A stretch of 64,000 bases of DNA from Acidobacteriota bacterium (GCA_947465645.1 CANIBQ010000006.1:51564-115563); one strand, 5' to 3'; shown: positions 11,839 through 20,798, counted from the first letter of the stretch. Program-made: numbers and translations. The notes: generated by a model not told the origin, from the letters alone.

Positions 11839-12066
11839 TCAGCGTGTCGGCTTGTCCTCGGAGCCGGGCACAGCGGCCTCCGCGGCGTTGAAGCCGACCT
11901 TCGAATGGGTGCCGTCACAGAAGGGCTTTCTGGTGGACGCGCCGCACCGGCAGAGGGCGAAAGGATGCTTCTCGACCTGGTATTCGACGCCGTCCCAGTC
12001 GACAATCTTCACGTCGTCGCCGTCGACCAGGTAGGGACCGTTGCGGCGCACGCGGATAGTGGTCAT
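11839..12066 (-). CDS. CDGSH iron-sulfur domain protein
   Basis: A 75-residue protein with the mitoNEET-type motif C-x-C-x2-(S/T)-x3-P-x-C-D-G-(T)-H, visible as CRCGASTRKPFCDGTH. Three Cys and one His should bind a labile [2Fe-2S] cluster. No signal or membrane segment is present, so it is cytoplasmic. Small bacterial CDGSH proteins are thought to work in redox or Fe-S handling; the specific role is unknown. It is probably cotranscribed with the downstream diguanylate cyclase. Confidence 0.92.
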   Translation of the reverse strand: MTTIRVRRNGPYLVDGDDVKIVDWDGVEYQVEKHPFALCRCGASTRKPFCDGTHSKVGFNAAEAAVPGSEDKPTR

Positions 12067-12103
12067 GCGATTCCTCTGACGTTCACTTTCCTTGCCCGGG
12101 ATC

Positions 12104-12475
12104 TCAGTACGACGCGGGGCTCTGCCCGATGGCGATAATGCTGCAGGCGGCGATCACGTTCAGTTTGCGCTTGCGGGCCTGCGTGAGCAGCTCGTCGCTC
12201 TCGGCCCCCGGATTGACCCAGATCTCAGCAATCCCCTTCTGCTCGAACTCCGCCAACAGCCGCATGGCCACGTCAGGCTGTACGTACACGGTCGCCATGT
12301 CGATCGGTCCCGGCACCTCCAGCACTGAGGCGTAGGTGGCGATCCCCTCCACCTCGCGCTCGTTGGGATTGATCGGGATGACCGTGTAGCCCTGGGCCTT
12401 GAACGCTCGGAGCGCCTTGTTGCCGAACTTGTTCCGATCGCTCGACGCTCCGACAACCGCGACTGTCTTCGACAT
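12104..12475 (-). CDS. CoA-binding domain protein (YccU family)
   Basis: A 123-residue single-domain Rossmann protein. VAVVGASSDRNKFGNKALRAFKAQGYTV is the CoA_binding motif. It ends in ELLTQARKRKLNVIAACSIIAIG. Stand-alone members bind CoA or nucleotide; their role is unsettled. It starts at 12475, divergent from the transferase at 12537, leaving only 61 bp for both promoters. Confidence 0.88.
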   Translation of the reverse strand: MSKTVAVVGASSDRNKFGNKALRAFKAQGYTVIPINPNEREVEGIATYASVLEVPGPIDMATVYVQPDVAMRLLAEFEQKGIAEIWVNPGAESDELLTQARKRKLNVIAACSIIAIGQSPASY

Positions 12476-12536
12476 ACCGCCATTATGGCGCGGCCACGGC
12501 CTCCGTGAGCTCGACCGCGCAGTACAATTACCGGCT

Positions 12537-14180
12537 GTGCGCCGACCCGTCCTGACGCTCCTTCTCCTGTCGGGGCTTACGTTCTTCCTGGGCCTCGGGC
12601 GTCAGGCCATCACCGATGCCGACGAGGCCTTCTACGCCGAGGCGGCGCGCGAGATGGTCGACACCGGCGACTGGCTCACCCCGCGCTTCAACTACACCGA
12701 CCGGTGGCAGAAGCCGGTCCTCTACTACTGGCTGACGGCGGCAACCTACTCCGTGGCCGGCGTCTCGGAGGGAGCGGCGCGGTTCTGGTCGGCCCTTTCG
12801 GGCCTGGGCCTGGTGCTCGTCACATGGGCAGCGGCACGGGGGCTCACCAGCGGCGGATCCGGAGGACCCGCCCTGCAGGCGCGCGAAAACGCGGCATGGC
12901 TGGCCGGAGCCATCGTGGCCACCTGCTACGGGTACTTCGCGATGGCGCGGATGGCGCTTCCGGATCTGCCGCTCACCTTGTGCGTGACATTCGGGATCTG
13001 GGCCGCCCTTCAACGCCGGTGGGCGATCGCCGGACTGGCCGCGGGCCTGGGCTTCCTGATGAAGGGGCCGGTGGCGCTCGTCGTCCCCGGAATCGTCCTG
13101 CTGCCGATCTGGTGGCGCGAGCGCCGGTCGTCGCCGATCCGCCCGCGCGACGTGGCGATGGCCGCCGTCGTCTTCCTCGTCGTCGCGGTGCCGTGGTACG
13201 CGGCGATGACGCTCGAGCACGGCCAGGCATACCTCCACAGTTTTTTTGTCGGCGACAACCTCGAGCGCTTTGCCACCGACCGGTTCAATGAACCCCGGGC
13301 GCTCTGGTTCTATGTGCCGATCGTGATCGGCGGCATGGTGCCGTGGGCGGCGTATCTCGTGATCCTGCCGTGGCGGGGCGTCCTCGACGTGGTGAGGCGC
13401 TACCGCCGCATGACCGACGAAGAGTGGCGCCTGGCGATATGGGCGTTCGCGCCCCTGCTGTTCTTCACCATCTCGATCGGGAAGCAGCCGCGATACATCC
13501 TGCCGGTGCTGCCGCCGCTGGCGATCCTGCTGGCGAGAGCGATCACGGTCCGGCTGAAGCCGGACACTACGAAAACCGGACTCGCGGTGGCGACATGGCT
13601 GACCGCCGCGCTCTACGCGGCGCTGGCGGTACTCCTCTGGCGCGCTCGGCCGTTGTTCATATCGGCGTATCCAGTGGCCACCACGGCGGCACTGTTTGTC
13701 ATGGCGGCATCGAGCATGGTGCTGATGTGGGTCGCTGTCTCGAAGTCGTGGCGCCTCCTGCCGACGGCCGCGGTGGCGTGCGCGGCGGGGGTCCTGCTCT
13801 CGATCCAGTTCGGGGCGCTGGCAGGCGAACGGCCGGAGCCGGTGGAAGAAATGACCGCGCTCGTGCTGTCGCACCGGACGTCCGGCGAGCCGGTCGGTGA
13901 GTACCAGGCGTTCGTGCGCAACATGGTGTTCTACACGGGCTTCAAGCAGGAGGAGCTGTTCAACGAGGGCCGGACGCTGGACTTCGTCACCTCACCGGAT
14001 CGGGTGCTCCTGATCATCCGCGAGGCGGACCTGGCGCGCCTCGAGTCGCTCGCCCGCCTCCCGCTGAAGCGGCTCGGGCAGGTTGACTATCTCAACACCG
14101 CCAACCTGAAGCTGCGCACGCTGATCTGGCCGATCCCCAGCCAGGATCTCGAACGGGTGCTGCTCCTCTCCAACCGCTAG
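12537..14180 (+). CDS. ArnT/PMT-type glycosyltransferase (family 39), integral membrane
   Basis: A 547-residue polytopic membrane protein. The N-terminal helix is followed by DADEAFYAEAAREM, the acidic loop motif of ArnT/PMT glycosyltransferases, then WLTPRFNYTDRWQKPVLYYWL. Such enzymes move a sugar from a polyprenyl-phosphate donor to lipid A or protein. The frame is open to 12399 inside the divergent gene, but GTG 12537 gives a normal N-terminus. A TACAAT box at 12523-12528 would make the message almost leaderless. The loop [10 protein letters not shown] near residue 340 is encoded by a REP-like element inserted between two membrane helices. The stop overlaps convergent glcD by 4 bp. Confidence 0.85.
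   Translation: MRRPVLTLLLLSGLTFFLGLGRQAITDADEAFYAEAAREMVDTGDWLTPRFNYTDRWQKPVLYYWLTAATYSVAGVSEGAARFWSALSGLGLVLVTWAAARGLTSGGSGGPALQARENAAWLAGAIVATCYGYFAMARMALPDLPLTLCVTFGIWAALQRRWAIAGLAAGLGFLMKGPVALVVPGIVLLPIWWRERRSSPIRPRDVAMAAVVFLVVAVPWYAAMTLEHGQAYLHSFFVGDNLERFATDRFNEPRALWFYVPIVIGGMVPWAAYLVILPWRGVLDVVRRYRRMTDEEWRLAIWAFAPLLFFTISIGKQPRYILPVLPPLAILLARAITVRLKPDTTKTGLAVATWLTAALYAALAVLLWRARPLFISAYPVATTAALFVMAASSMVLMWVAVSKSWRLLPTAAVACAAGVLLSIQFGALAGERPEPVEEMTALVLSHRTSGEPVGEYQAFVRNMVFYTGFKQEELFNEGRTLDFVTSPDRVLLIIREADLARLESLARLPLKRLGQVDYLNTANLKLRTLIWPIPSQDLERVLLLSNR
13547..13579 (+). repeat. REP-like element inside the glycosyltransferase gene
   Basis: The same GTCCGGCTGAAGCCGGAC palindrome and ACTACGAA tail as in the ilvN-ilvC gap occurs here in frame and encodes VRLKPDTT. 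It falls in a loop between predicted transmembrane helices, where an insertion is easily tolerated. Confidence 0.85.
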
Positions 14181-15565
14181 GGAAATATTTTTCCGGGGTT
14201 CAGGATGCCGTGGGGGTCGAACGCGGTCTTCACCCGCTTCATCAGCGCGATCTCGTCGGGCGACAATTCGATCTCGAGATACGGCGCCTTCGCGAAGCCG
14301 ATACCGTGCTCGCCGCTGATCGAGCCTTCGAGCGCGACCACCCGCTCGAACAGGACGCGTTCGGCCTGCTTCGCCCGCGCGAGCTCGTCTGGATCGGTGC
14401 GGTCCACCATCAGATTGACGTGGATGTTGCCGTCGCCGGCGTGTCCGAACGACGCGATGCGGAGGCGATACTCCGCTTTCAGTGCCTGCACGACCGCGAA
14501 GAGCTCGGGCACGCGGCCGCGAGGCACCACCACGTCATGGTTGATCTTGAGCAGGCCGGTGGCCCTCAACCCCATCGAGATCTCGCGCCGGATGTCCCAC
14601 AGGCGGTCACGCTCCCCTGCCGTTGACGCCAGCGTCACCCGCATCGCGCCGGCATCGCGACACGCTGTCGCCACGCGATCGATGTCCTCGTCTACCGCCG
14701 CCTGAGACCCGTCCACTTCGACGATGATCACCGCCCCGGTCCCGGGCAGCGCGATCTCCTGCCCGGTGTGCTCCTGGACGGCGAGGAGCGAATCGGCGTC
14801 GATCAGTTCGATCGCCGCGGGCACGACGCGGCGCTGGATCAGCGTCGTCACCGCGTCCACCGCGCCCTGGATGTCGGCGAACATCGCGAGCAGCGTCCCC
14901 TGCGCCAGCGGCTTGGGCACGAGCCGTACGGTGATCCTGGTGATGATCGCGAGCGTGCCCTCGGACCCGACCAGCAGTTGCGTCAGGTCGTAGCCGACGA
15001 CGTTCTTGACCGCCTTCGAACCGGTTTCGATGATCTCGCCGGTTGGCAGCACCGCCTCGAGCGCCAGCACGTACCGCTTCGTCGTCCCGTACTTGAACGC
15101 CCGCGGTCCGCCCGCGCATTCGGCGACGTTTCCCCCGATCGACGACCGGTCGAGGCTCGCGGGATCGGGCGGGTAGAACAGGCCGAGCGCTTCGACCGCC
15201 CGCTGCAGGTCGCCGGTGATGACGTGCGGTTCGACGACGGCGAGCAGATTGACCTGGTCGATTTCGAGGATGCGGTTCAACCGCTCCATAGAGATGACCA
15301 CACCCCCGCGCGTCGGTACGGCGCCGCCGGTATACCCGGTGCCGGCGCCACGCACGACCATCGGCACACGATGCTCATGGCACAGCCTGGCTATCGAGGA
15401 GATTTCCTGTGTGTTGGCGGGAAGGACGATGAGGTCGGGCGGATGGCCGATGCCGAGCGCGTCCTGACCGTAGACGCCCAGCGAGGTCACGTCGGCGCGA
15501 AGATACGCCTCGCCCACCGCTTCACGCAGCCCGCTTACGAAACGCTCGGGTAAGTCCGTGGACAT
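14177..15565 (-). CDS. FAD-linked oxidase, GlcD/D-lactate dehydrogenase type
   Basis: A 462-residue flavoprotein of the FAD_binding_4 / FAD-oxidase_C type. PMVVRGAGTGYTGGAVP and RSSIGGNVAECAGGPRAFKYGTT are FAD-site motifs. GHAGDGNIHVNLM and EHGIGFAK mark the C-terminal substrate domain. Likely activities are glycolate oxidase subunit GlcD or D-lactate dehydrogenase. No glcE or glcF neighbours are present, which favours a single-subunit D-2-hydroxyacid dehydrogenase. It lies downstream of the aminotransferase gene on the same strand but is separated by a strong inverted repeat. Confidence 0.88.
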   Translation of the reverse strand: MSTDLPERFVSGLREAVGEAYLRADVTSLGVYGQDALGIGHPPDLIVLPANTQEISSIARLCHEHRVPMVVRGAGTGYTGGAVPTRGGVVISMERLNRILEIDQVNLLAVVEPHVITGDLQRAVEALGLFYPPDPASLDRSSIGGNVAECAGGPRAFKYGTTKRYVLALEAVLPTGEIIETGSKAVKNVVGYDLTQLLVGSEGTLAIITRITVRLVPKPLAQGTLLAMFADIQGAVDAVTTLIQRRVVPAAIELIDADSLLAVQEHTGQEIALPGTGAVIIVEVDGSQAAVDEDIDRVATACRDAGAMRVTLASTAGERDRLWDIRREISMGLRATGLLKINHDVVVPRGRVPELFAVVQALKAEYRLRIASFGHAGDGNIHVNLMVDRTDPDELARAKQAERVLFERVVALEGSISGEHGIGFAKAPYLEIELSPDEIALMKRVKTAFDPHGILNPGKIFP

Positions 15566-15577
15566 TTACGGCCACGA

Positions 15578-15642
15578 GCCACGGAGGCACAGAGGCACGG
15601 AGGCTTTCACCTGGTTGCTCCGTGTCTCCGTGTCTCCGTGGC
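15578..15642. repeat. CACGGAG word-type inverted repeat
   Basis: The left arm 15578-15602 (GCCACGGAGGCACAGAGG...) and right arm 15618-15642 (...GTCTCCGTGTCTCCGTGGC) pair over 25 positions with three mismatches. It separates two codirectional minus genes and could act as a terminator or RNA-processing stem. A second copy of this word family lies at 48305-48373. Confidence 0.85.
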
Positions 15643-15667
15643 CCATGTCAGCCTCGGTGTTCCGTGA

Positions 15668-16879
15668 TCAGCGGCCGGCGCTCGCTTTCGCTGGCTGCAG
15701 CGACTCCGCGAACCGGAGGATCCGCGTCGCGCCCTCGCGCAGCTGCTCCATCGAGGTGGCGTACGAGATGCGCAGGTATCCCGGCGCGTCGAATGCTTCA
15801 CCCGGCGTCACGGCGACATGCTCTTTCTCGATCAGCGCCTGCGCGAAGTCGGTTGACGTCTTCAGGCCGCTCTCGGGCGTCAGCAGTCCCGAGATGTCCG
15901 GGAACAGGTAGAACGCGCCGGCCGGCTTGACGCAGGTGATTGCCGGGTTGGCGGTCAGCCAGCCGTGCAGGCTGTCCCGCCGGACGCGGTACTCGTCGAG
16001 CATCGCGGTCACCGAGTCCTGCGGGCCAAGGATGGCCGCGAGGGCCGCCTTCTGCGTGATCGACGTGATATTCGACGTCGTCTGGCCCTGGATGATGTTG
16101 AAGGCGGAGGTCAGCTCCTTCGGCGCGATGGTCCAGCCGCAGCGCCACCCGGTCATCGCGTACGACTTCGAGGCAGAGCCCGCCAGCACCGTGCGGCCGC
16201 GATGGCGGTCGAACAGCACCTTCGGCAGGTTGTGCGGCACCTGCTCGTAGATCAACTGCTCGTAGCAGAGATCCACGACGATCCAGATCCCCTGCTTCAC
16301 GGCGGCATCGACGATCGCCGTCGTCGTCGCCTCGTCCACCAGCGCACCCGTGGGGTTGCAGGGCGAGTTGATGATGATGCCCTTGGTGCGCGGCGTGATC
16401 GCCGCGATCATCTTCTCCGCGTGCACGGCGAAACCGTCCTCCGCGCGGGTCGACACGATGACCGGCTTGGCGCCGACCAGCTTCACCTGCTCGGGAATGG
16501 TCGGCCAGTACGGCGCGTGGGTGATGACCTCGTCGCCATCCTCGAAGAGCGCGAGCGCGGTGTTGAAGAGCGCCTGCTTGCCCCCGGCCGTCAGCAGCAC
16601 CTCAGCCGGCGTGACGTCGATGCCGTAGTCACGCTTGTACCGCGCGCAGATCGCGTCGCGCAGCTCGGGAATCCCGGCCGCCGCGGTGTAGCGCGTGAAG
16701 TTGGCGTCGATCGCCGCCTTGCCGGCGTTTTTCACGTGGTCCGGCGTGTTGAAGTCCGGTTCCCCGGCGCTGAAATCGACGACGCTGAAGCCGGCGCGAC
16801 GAAGACGCTCGGCCTCGGCGGCCACCTTGAGCGTGGCCGATGCTGATACCTGTGCGAGCCGCTGTGCGAACATTCCCAT
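15668..16879 (-). CDS. Pyridoxal-phosphate aminotransferase (aspartate aminotransferase type)
   Basis: A 403-residue class I fold-type I aminotransferase. GSASKSYAMTGWRCGW carries the PLP-binding lysine, INSPCNPTGAL the Asn/Pro motif, and LRISYATSMEQL the C-terminal substrate Arg region. It probably makes aspartate and glutamate interconvertible, with possible prephenate or aromatic activity as in Ib-type enzymes. The last residues (AKASAGR) look like a repeat-derived tail. ATG 16879 is seven bases past the coaD stop. Confidence 0.92.
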   Translation of the reverse strand: MGMFAQRLAQVSASATLKVAAEAERLRRAGFSVVDFSAGEPDFNTPDHVKNAGKAAIDANFTRYTAAAGIPELRDAICARYKRDYGIDVTPAEVLLTAGGKQALFNTALALFEDGDEVITHAPYWPTIPEQVKLVGAKPVIVSTRAEDGFAVHAEKMIAAITPRTKGIIINSPCNPTGALVDEATTTAIVDAAVKQGIWIVVDLCYEQLIYEQVPHNLPKVLFDRHRGRTVLAGSASKSYAMTGWRCGWTIAPKELTSAFNIIQGQTTSNITSITQKAALAAILGPQDSVTAMLDEYRVRRDSLHGWLTANPAITCVKPAGAFYLFPDISGLLTPESGLKTSTDFAQALIEKEHVAVTPGEAFDAPGYLRISYATSMEQLREGATRILRFAESLQPAKASAGR

Positions 16880-16886
16880 GCTTCCC

Positions 16887-17405
16887 CTACCCCTTCGCCC
16901 CTTCTTCTTCCTGCTTTTTCCTCAGCCACAGCTCGACGGCGGGCGGCACCAGGCCGCGCACTTCCCCACCGAGCCTGAACACTTCCTTGATCAGCCGCGA
17001 GCTCAAGTAGGTGTACTGCTCCGCCGGCATCATGAACACCGTCTCGAGCGTGGGCTCGAGGTGCCGGTTCATCAACGCCATCGGAAATTCGTACTCGAAG
17101 TCCGACACCGCGCGAAGGCCGCGGATAATCGCGCTGGCCCGGCGCTGCCGCGCGTACTCGACCAGCAGTCCGTCGAAGGTGTCGACCTCGACGTTCGGAT
17201 ACTCGCGAAACACTTCGCGGATGATCGTGACGCGCTCGGCCGCCGTGAACAGCGGCGCCTTCTCGGCGCTGACCAGCACCGACACGACCACCCGCTCGAA
17301 CAGCTGCGCGCTGCGCAGGACGAGGTCGACGTGCCCATTGGTCAGCGGGTCGAACGATCCCGGAAAAATGGCGAGGCGTCCGCTCGGCGCGGCCTGAGGA
17401 GTCAT
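16887..17405 (-). CDS. coaD: Phosphopantetheine adenylyltransferase
   Basis: A 172-residue nucleotidyltransferase of coenzyme A synthesis: ATP plus 4'-phosphopantetheine gives dephospho-CoA. FPGSFDPLTNGHVDL has the T/HxGH nucleotide motif, and YLSSRLIKEVFRLGG the ISSTxVR-like C-terminal motif. The length is slightly above the usual 160 because of a polar N-terminal extension. It overlaps rsmD by 4 bp, the common rsmD-coaD pairing. Confidence 0.95.
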   Translation of the reverse strand: MTPQAAPSGRLAIFPGSFDPLTNGHVDLVLRSAQLFERVVVSVLVSAEKAPLFTAAERVTIIREVFREYPNVEVDTFDGLLVEYARQRRASAIIRGLRAVSDFEYEFPMALMNRHLEPTLETVFMMPAEQYTYLSSRLIKEVFRLGGEVRGLVPPAVELWLRKKQEEEGAKG

Positions 17406-17959
17406 CGTTGTACCGTCAAAAAGGTCGCTATCAAAAAGGTCAGTGTGCTGTCGCCGGATCTCACGTCGCGGGTACGCGTCAACACGCTCGGGATCTCCGG
17501 ATCGCGCCGGCTGGCCCGCTCGAGCACCACCAGGCCGCCTGGGGCCAGGCGGATGGCCGCGGCCTCGAGCGCCTGCGGCACGGTGTCCGCGTCGTACGGC
17601 GGATCCAGGAGCACCAGGTCGAATTGCGCGTCCGCCGGCATCCGTTGCAGCACGGACGCGACGTCACCGCGATGAATAGTATAGCCCTCCCGCACGCCGC
17701 AGAGGGCGAGGTTCTCGTCGATCAGCGCCGTCGCGCGCGCGTTCGTCTCGATGAAGGAGACGCTCGCCGCGCCGCGGCTGAACGCCTCGATCCCGACCGC
17801 CCCCGTCCCCGCGTAGCCGTCCAGGACCCGCGCCCCCGCAATCCGCGGCGCCAGGATGTTGAACAGCGTCTCCCGCAACTTGTCGGACGTAGGCCGCAAC
17901 CCTTCCCACGAGGGAGCTTTCAGGACGCGCCCCTTGAATGTTCCAGCGATGACCCTCAT
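17402..17959 (-). CDS. rsmD: 16S rRNA (guanine(966)-N(2))-methyltransferase
   Basis: A 185-residue SAM-dependent methyltransferase. RVIAGTFKGRVLKAP is the family N-terminus, VLDGYAGTGAVGIEAFSRGA the SAM-binding loop and LLDPPYD the catalytic (D/N)PPY motif. It modifies 16S rRNA during 30S assembly. It overlaps both coaD (4 bp) and recG (4 bp), so recG-rsmD-coaD form a tightly packed minus-strand operon. Confidence 0.95.
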   Translation of the reverse strand: MRVIAGTFKGRVLKAPSWEGLRPTSDKLRETLFNILAPRIAGARVLDGYAGTGAVGIEAFSRGAASVSFIETNARATALIDENLALCGVREGYTIHRGDVASVLQRMPADAQFDLVLLDPPYDADTVPQALEAAAIRLAPGGLVVLERASRRDPEIPSVLTRTRDVRSGDSTLTFLIATFLTVQR

Positions 17960-20070
17960 CCGACCTCAATCAGGCCGAACTGTTGTTGCCATCGCTGCTG
18001 GACAAATTCCAACAACTCACCCGTGAGACCACCCTCGTCGACAATCCTGCGCGCCTCGCGGTGCGCGTCTTCCATCAGCTCGCGATCGCGCACCAGGTCG
18101 CCCGTCCTGAGCGCGGGCATGCCGGACTGCCGCGTGCCGAAGAAGTCGCCCGGTCCGCGCAGCTCGAGATCGCGCTCGGCGATGACGAACCCGTCGGTGG
18201 TCGCGGCCATCGCCTTCAGCCGCTCCCGCGCATCGTCGGTCCAGGGCGCCTGGTAGAGAAGAATGCAGTGCGACTCCCACTGCCCGCGTCCGACACGGCC
18301 GCGAAGCTGGTGGAGCTGCGAGAGGCCGAATCGCTCGGCGTGCTCGACCACCATGACCGAGGCGTTGGCCACGTCCACGCCAACCTCCACGACGGTCGTC
18401 GACACCAGGATGTGGATCTGCCCGGCTGCGAACGCGTGCATGACCCGATCTTTCGCGTCCTGCTTCATCCGCCCGTGCAGCAGCGCGACGCGGTAGGCCG
18501 GGAAGATCTCGGCCTGCAGGTGATCGGCCATCTCGGTGGCCGACTTGAGGTCGACTTTTTCGGACTCCTCGACCAGCGGATAGATGATGTACGCCTGGCG
18601 CCCGGCGTCGAGCTGCTCGCGAATGAGCTGGTAAATCTCGTCGCGTCGCGACTCGGGCTTCACCCAGGTGCGGATCGGCGTGCGGCCCGGTGGCAGGTCG
18701 GGAATCTTCGAGACGTCGAGCTCGCTGTAGTCGGTCAGGGCGAGGGTGCGCGGGATCGGCGTCGCGGTCATCATCAGCACATCCGGCCGCAGCCCCTTCC
18801 CGCGAAGCGCGGCGCGCTGCGCCACGCCAAACCGGTGCTGCTCGTCGATCACCACCAGTCCCAGCTTGTGGAACTTCATCGACTCCTGCACCAGCGCGTG
18901 GGTACCGACGATCAGGTGGGTCGAGCCGCGCTCGATGTGCGCGTGCAGCGTGTGCTTGTGCAGTGGAGGCGTGCTGCCGGTCAGCAAGTCAACGCGGAAG
19001 CGAGACTGCGACAGCAGCTTCGCAATGTTGCCGTAGTGCTGCGACGCCAGGATCTCGGTGGGCGCCATGAACGCGACCTGCAGGCCGTTCTCCATCGCGA
19101 CGATCGCGGCAAGCAGCGCGACGATGGTCTTGCCTGCGCCGACGTCGCCTTGCAGCAGCCGGTGCATCGGCTGCGGGCGCAGCATGTCCTCGACGATCTC
19201 CTTGAGCGACTGGCGCTGCCCCGGCGTCAGCTTGAACGGCAGGATCTTCGCCGCCGAGGCGCGGATCCGGTCGTCCACCCTGGGCACGTGCGGCTTGAGC
19301 TCGGCGCTGGTCGCATGGCGCCGCCAGGCGTGACCGATCTGGAACAGGAAGAACTCCTCGAAGATCAGCCGCTGCTGCGCCGGGGTGCGGAAGGCGTTGA
19401 GCGTCTCGACGGTCGCCTCGTTGGGCGGGAAGTGCGCCTCCTCGAGTGCGGGGCGCCGCGCGACCAGCTGGAGCCGGGCGCGCACCTCCGCTGGCAGCAG
19501 TTCGGGAATCGAGGCAGGAAGGTCGTCGAGGGCCTGGCGTACCAGCTTCCGCTGCATGTTGGGTGTGACGGTGCCGGTCTTCTCGTAAAACGGCACGACG
19601 CGGCCCGTATGCACGCCGGAGAAATCCTCAGCCACGAGCTCGTACTCGGCGTTCATGAAGTGCAGTCCCGACGAATCGAGCTTCACGTCGCCAAAGATCA
19701 CGACCTGGGAGTGCGGCTTGAGGACGTCGGTGAGGAATGCCTGGTTCATCCAGGTGCAGCGGACCGCGCCGCTCGAGTCAGCGACGATCGCGTGAAAGAT
19801 CTTGAAGCCGCGCCGTCGGGTGATCGCGAGGTTCGCGCTCTTGATCTCGCCGAGCACTGCCGCCTTGTTGCCGGGGCGCAGCGAGGCAATCGGCTGCATC
19901 TTGCTGCGGTCCTCGTAGCGGAACGGGAGCCGGTAGAGGAGGTCTTCGACGGTGAGGAGGCCGGCGCGCGCGAGATCGGCGGCCTTGCGCGGCCCTACGC
20001 CCTTGAGGAACTGGAGCGGGGTGGACAGAGAAGGCTCAAGGCTCAAAGCGCAAAGCTCAAGGCACAACAA
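17956..20070 (-). CDS. recG: ATP-dependent DNA helicase RecG
   Basis: Up to 704 residues. The wedge/OB domain opens with LQFLKGVGPRKAADL. The helicase core has Walker A GDVGAGKT near residue 308, DEQHRFG, and later TTVVEVGVDVANA with QLRGRVGRG. RecG regresses stalled forks and branch-migrates Holliday junctions. No ATG or GTG lies near the conserved start: the frame begins with TTG codons at 20070 and 20067, inside an inverted repeat, and the first 15 or so residues are repeat-encoded. A later TTG (20046) is possible. The true start is therefore uncertain. Confidence 0.95.
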   Translation of the reverse strand: MLCLELCALSLEPSLSTPLQFLKGVGPRKAADLARAGLLTVEDLLYRLPFRYEDRSKMQPIASLRPGNKAAVLGEIKSANLAITRRRGFKIFHAIVADSSGAVRCTWMNQAFLTDVLKPHSQVVIFGDVKLDSSGLHFMNAEYELVAEDFSGVHTGRVVPFYEKTGTVTPNMQRKLVRQALDDLPASIPELLPAEVRARLQLVARRPALEEAHFPPNEATVETLNAFRTPAQQRLIFEEFFLFQIGHAWRRHATSAELKPHVPRVDDRIRASAAKILPFKLTPGQRQSLKEIVEDMLRPQPMHRLLQGDVGAGKTIVALLAAIVAMENGLQVAFMAPTEILASQHYGNIAKLLSQSRFRVDLLTGSTPPLHKHTLHAHIERGSTHLIVGTHALVQESMKFHKLGLVVIDEQHRFGVAQRAALRGKGLRPDVLMMTATPIPRTLALTDYSELDVSKIPDLPPGRTPIRTWVKPESRRDEIYQLIREQLDAGRQAYIIYPLVEESEKVDLKSATEMADHLQAEIFPAYRVALLHGRMKQDAKDRVMHAFAAGQIHILVSTTVVEVGVDVANASVMVVEHAERFGLSQLHQLRGRVGRGQWESHCILLYQAPWTDDARERLKAMAATTDGFVIAERDLELRGPGDFFGTRQSGMPALRTGDLVRDRELMEDAHREARRIVDEGGLTGELLEFVQQRWQQQFGLIEVG

Positions 20071-20110
20071 TAACGCGCTTGCACCTTGTGCGTTGCGCCG
20101 TGTGCCTTGG
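20031..20110. repeat. CAAGGCTCAAAG word-type inverted repeat at the recG start
   Basis: The left arm (about 20037-20068) and right arm (about 20077-20110) pair imperfectly over about 31 positions. Words of the form CAAGGCTCAAAG face CTTGTGCGTTGCG-like complements. It overlaps the 5' end of recG, which borrows start codons from it, and follows the stop of the secreted-protein gene at 20122. Confidence 0.75.
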
Positions 20111-20121
20111 ATCCTGTGACT

Positions 20122-20724
20122 TTATTGAACGATGACGGCCTGGCCCTGGCCCAGTTCGATCTGCCTGATCTTGGACGGCAGCGCGAAGGTGTCGTCGAGC
20201 TTTACACCCTGCGGCTTCGAGGCCGAACGCGAGTAGTAGCCAACCACTTCCTGCAGGATGCTCTTGGGTACGGGGATACCCGAGATGTCGGCGCTCTGCA
20301 TCTCGAAACGGCCCACGCCATCGCGGGTGTGCAGGATGCCGGTGACGTTCACCGGTACCTTGCCGCCGATGTAGCTCCAGGGATCGAGCGTGCCGCCGGT
20401 CGCCTTGCGCTTCGCGACCGCGTCGAGATCGACCGTCGCCTGGCCGGTCACCTTACCCTGACCGATCATCATGACCTTGGGTTGCGACACGCCGCTTGGC
20501 AGATGCGGCTGCGCCTGGTAGGTAAACCAGGAATTCACTTCGTCTTCCGTGAGCGGGGTGCGGCGCGCGCCCTTCCCGTCGCTGACGTCGCCCTGTCGCT
20601 GGATCAGTACGACTTTCTTCGAGAACGCATCGGCCTGCTGCTTGGAAACGGTCGCCGCCTGCAGGGGCACAAGCGAAAGCAGGAGGAGGAGAATCAGGAC
20701 GTTGCGGCGATGCAGAAGCAGCAT
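20122..20724 (-). CDS. Secreted protein of unknown function
   Basis: A 200-residue protein with a clear signal peptide (MLLLHRRNVLILLLLLSLVPLQAA, cleavage after AA). The frame is open to 20808, but ATG 20724 has a GAAAGG ribosome binding site and gives the proper signal. The mature part has mixed beta content with TVDLDAVAKRK and PVNVTGILHTRDGVGRFEMQSADISGIPVP, reminiscent of lipid-binding or ligand-barrel envelope proteins; I recognise no named family with certainty. It lies divergent from lexA and upstream of recG on the same strand. Confidence 0.75.
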   Translation of the reverse strand: MLLLHRRNVLILLLLLSLVPLQAATVSKQQADAFSKKVVLIQRQGDVSDGKGARRTPLTEDEVNSWFTYQAQPHLPSGVSQPKVMMIGQGKVTGQATVDLDAVAKRKATGGTLDPWSYIGGKVPVNVTGILHTRDGVGRFEMQSADISGIPVPKSILQEVVGYYSRSASKPQGVKLDDTFALPSKIRQIELGQGQAVIVQ

Positions 20725-20766
20725 AAAAAGCCTTTCAGGGCTGGCTTTTCGAGTGTAGCATCGTTC

Positions 20767-20798
20767 TTGATCTTCGCCTTCTGTTCGCATATAGTTTC
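20767..20798 (+). promoter_or_regulatory. lexA promoter with a candidate LexA operator
   Basis: TTGATC (-35, 20767-20772) and TATAGT (-10, 20790-20795) are separated by exactly 17 bp. GTTC-N7-GTTT (20783-20797) overlaps the -10. This is close to the GTTC-N7-GTTC direct repeat known for alphaproteobacterial LexA. Overlap with the -10 would give autorepression. The promoter is well supported; the operator call is inference. Confidence 0.55.

Noticed and set aside
17983..20073. Plus-strand open frame of 696 codons opposite recG
   Set aside because: Mirror of recG codon usage with no recognisable motifs.
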